DNA of 64,000 nt from Pseudoscleropodium purum (lineage: Eukaryota > Streptophyta > Bryopsida > Hypnales > Brachytheciaceae), in NCBI GenBank assembly GCA_963969395.1, contig OZ017796.1, forward strand, positions 15,874,501 through 15,938,500. The letters are read 5' to 3'. The first letter of the stretch is position 1. Each line of letters begins with the position of its first letter. Below are positions 61,661-64,000 of the stretch, piece after piece. A program made the translations under genes and the position numbers. The notes under the pieces are model-generated. The model had not been told where the DNA came from. It searched no databases and was given only the letters and a program-made list of their open reading frames with translations.

Positions 61661-62879
61661 CTCCTAAAGGTCCAAATTGCTTTTTTTTTTTGGCAATATA
61701 GTGATTTTGGGTAGGTCACTACGAATGGAGTTTCTAGTTTATTTTGCTGAAATTTTCAAACAACATGTGCCTGAGGAGTAGCTTTTAGGCCCAACAATTT
61801 TCATAACTTTTGACTACATGTATAAAAATTTTATTGCATGATTATGTAATTTTCAATACTTGGCGGGCAGCCCAAAAATTTCTTGAAAAACACTTTTTTT
61901 CAAAAATAAAAATTTGAAATAGATTTTCTAGATTTATATATATGTGAAAAGCTTTGAATCATTCCATTTTGATTTACAAGACAAAAGTTACGAGGTGTTC
62001 TAGTTTGCAAGCAATTGTGGATTTTCTACTCAAAAATAAACTTTAGAGTCCTTTCTTTAACTCAATTTTTAATATTTTTTGAAAAAAATAAAAAGATATG
62101 ATGTAGATTATTTATTACTACATTACCACCATTGGTATTAGAATTTTTCAATTTCATAATTAAATTCTTTAACGATTTAGTGTTTTGAATCACTTTGTAC
62201 TTCTATCTATTTACTATTTTTTTCCTATATGTTGTGCAATTCCAAATGATCTAAAATTTCTTAAGAATGTAGCCAACTTGCCTTGAAGAATGCATTAGAA
62301 GAGTTTTGGGGGGTCCAGAAGCCTATTTCGGGCCTATTCCCCCACAGTTGTTCCCTGCAACTAGGGAAATGGCCCATTGTCAGAATTTTTTTTTTCATAA
62401 ATAAATTATAAATAAATAAATTTTAGTCTTCAAATTGCAATATTTTATTATTTTTTATTTTTTGGTCAATGACATGGCAGGGTCTCGGCCATGTCAGACT
62501 ACTACGCCGAACCTGTTTCCTGCGTTCACAGGCTGTGATAACTTGCAGGCATCTAGAGGCCCCAAAAATCTTCTAATGAATTAAAAAAGTAACCATCATT
62601 ATGGACATTTTTTTCATGAACATGTGACCTTGTGAAGTGCAACTGCCCATATTTTCACAGGGTTCAAAAAATGGTTTTTGTCATTTCAAATGTTAATATC
62701 TTGCAATCTACATGGTGGAAAATTCTGAAATTTTTTTCATAGCTTTTCAAACTAGTTTACTACAGGATCCTTCTATTACATGTGTCCAAAAAAAAATTTC
62801 ATCAAAAATTTGATGCTTGTATTAGAAATGACGGTTTTGGAGCATTTTTTGTGAAAACATAGTCTCCGACTTTTAGGGG
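61661..62879 (-). mobile_element. TTAA-flanked non-autonomous element E (1219 bp, with nested insert)
   Basis: The left end CTCCTAAAGG follows a decayed TCAA; the right end TTTTAGGGG is followed by TTAA (62880-62883). It lies in the same orientation as the 4083 element, and shares GTAGCCAACTTG and CTTGTGAAGTGCAA with it. The extra length relative to 902 bp is accounted for by a nested element at 62293-62578. Confidence 0.7.
62293..62578. mobile_element. Nested MITE-like insertion (286 bp)
   Basis: The left end CATTAGAAGAGTTTTGGGG and the right end, read in reverse, CATTAGAAGATTTTTGGGG are imperfect terminal inverted repeats that continue for about 30 bases. The interior is GC-richer than the host element and non-coding. 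It sits where the sibling at 4083-4984 reads straight through. No clear target duplication was seen, so its superfamily is open. Confidence 0.6.
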
Positions 62880-62883
62880 TTAA

Positions 62884-64000
62884 TGCAATGGTTCTTCCAT
62901 TTGTTAAAAAAACCAAAACAGTTCCTTACTCTTTCCAACCAGTGAACTGTAAACCAGTGTTGCTATTCTATCACTAAGTTATTATTGGTGGAGCAAAGTC
63001 TCAAATTCATGAAATGTATATTAGAACCGGGAAAATAAGTTTAAGGTACTAAACTACGCTTGAACAGCTCCACTTTTCACGTCTTTCTCGACATGCCTAT
63101 TGTTTCCTGAAAATGAACCAAGGCAAGTCAGCGTCCCTGGACGTAAAGACCTGATGGAAGTGCATTGTTATTGCGGGTCTAGTGACGGTCTTTTCTCAAG
63201 TTGTTTGATCGAGAAGAAAGATTCATTCGAAAATAGCAACATTTCCTTACATATTTGACAATTGTCTGTTGAGATCTGGTTTTCATGCTCCGAAATCTAG
63301 CTCATATATGTATAGGAAGGTGAGTGGCCCATAATTTGGTAACTTATACATTTGATAACGTAACGATCCTAGTCATCCTACCATATCCCATGACAGTCAC
63401 GTGATGTTTGGTATACGATAATCCACGATACACAATGTTTTGATTTGATCATCTATTAATCGGTACATTTGATGATCGTGATCATTTCCCCCAACAAATG
63501 GTGGCACTTGATGTCATTCAATCGAAAGATGCAGTTCGAATGAGGCACTGTGATGTATCTAGGATCAGGGTCTTGAGATCTGCATACACCAAACTGACCA
63601 AAGAAGTCACTCAGTTGCCATCCTGAACACGGATTTCCCTGAGGATTCATCTCTAACTGACTTGAGTAAAACACCTAGTGCCATTGCTGTTTCATATTTT
63701 CTTAGTCAGATAACCACAGTGGGATTGTAGTGACATGCGACCATTTCCATTAAAGAGATATAAACAAACCAAACCACTTCAGAATCACCAATCTCAGTGT
63801 ACGTTTCAACGTATCCCCAAATAGATAGAACAATGCAAAGGAACTGAAAACAAGAATAATTTGCGACTGCATTTGGATCAGAGGGGACCAGCAGATGCAT
63901 CTGACTAACTCGTTAACAATGAAAGTTCGCACAGATTATGCTACTTTTAAAATTTGGCAGTCTTCCAGGACACACAACTACCAAGTCAAGAAGCGATAAA
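62884..64000. other. Intergenic DNA, possibly near another gene beyond the window
   Basis: Composition becomes less AT-rich after about 63060. A minus-strand frame ending near 63456 (GNPCSGWQLSDFFGQFGVC, RYITVPHSNCIFRLNDIKC) has a protein-like look but matches no family I know. It may be a last exon of a gene entering from the right. Confidence 0.35.

Noticed and set aside
2812..62883. CCCCTAAA / TTTAGGGG words as interstitial telomere repeats
   Set aside because: They resemble the plant telomere unit, but each occurs once per border in inverted pairs with TTAA outside, not as tandem arrays.
1..64000. CRISPR arrays, bacterial operons, rRNA genes, canonical tRNA genes, organelle inserts
   Set aside because: None was seen. 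The introns and gene families are eukaryotic, and I found no complete tRNA cloverleaf or rRNA core.

Overview
The window is nuclear DNA of a land plant. The genes have GT-AG introns, and three of them belong to plant-type families: a GALS-like galactan galactosyltransferase (GT92), an S1/SPH-type secreted cysteine protein, and an FQR1-type quinone reductase. Genes are sparse (five confident protein genes in 64 kb), moderately GC-rich and compact in their introns, and lie in very AT-rich, repeat-filled DNA. Overall texture suggests a non-seed plant such as a moss or lycophyte, but I cannot fix the lineage from sequence alone.

Layout. 1-5.8 kb: AT-rich repeat DNA with two 902-bp elements bounded by TTAA and CCCCTAAA/TTTAGGGG ends. 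5.8-8.4 kb: quinone reductase gene, minus strand, four exons. 9.5-19.5 kb: AT-rich, with two more TTAA elements, an element fragment and a decayed unknown coding region. 19.5-20.4 kb: dynamin pseudogene that keeps its introns. 22.1-23.3 kb: a second copy of the 2.3-5.4 kb repeat that lacks both insertions. 24.3-27.0 kb: plastid-type glyoxalase-fold (VOC) gene, plus strand, five exons. 28.1-31.6 kb: NERD-domain gene, plus strand, seven exons. 34.7-35.2 kb: single-exon S1/SPH gene. 35-44.7 kb: AT-rich DNA with minisatellites. 44.7-46.6 kb: GALS-like gene, minus strand, two exons. 49.9-51.5 kb: decayed DUF4371/hAT-like transposase. 53.8-55.4 kb: non-autonomous CACTA element. 56-64 kb: AT-rich DNA with two more TTAA elements, one carrying a nested MITE.

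The five genes do not form a pathway and each has its own transcription unit; two are minus and three plus. The most notable signal is the TTAA element family. At least six copies are bounded by TTAA (or a decayed form) and CCCCTAAA-type inverted ends, fall into two sequence subfamilies, and carry no recognisable transposase. A paralogous repeat inside the same window preserves a pre-insertion site with one TTAA, which supports target-site duplication as seen for the piggyBac superfamily. That assignment is an inference.
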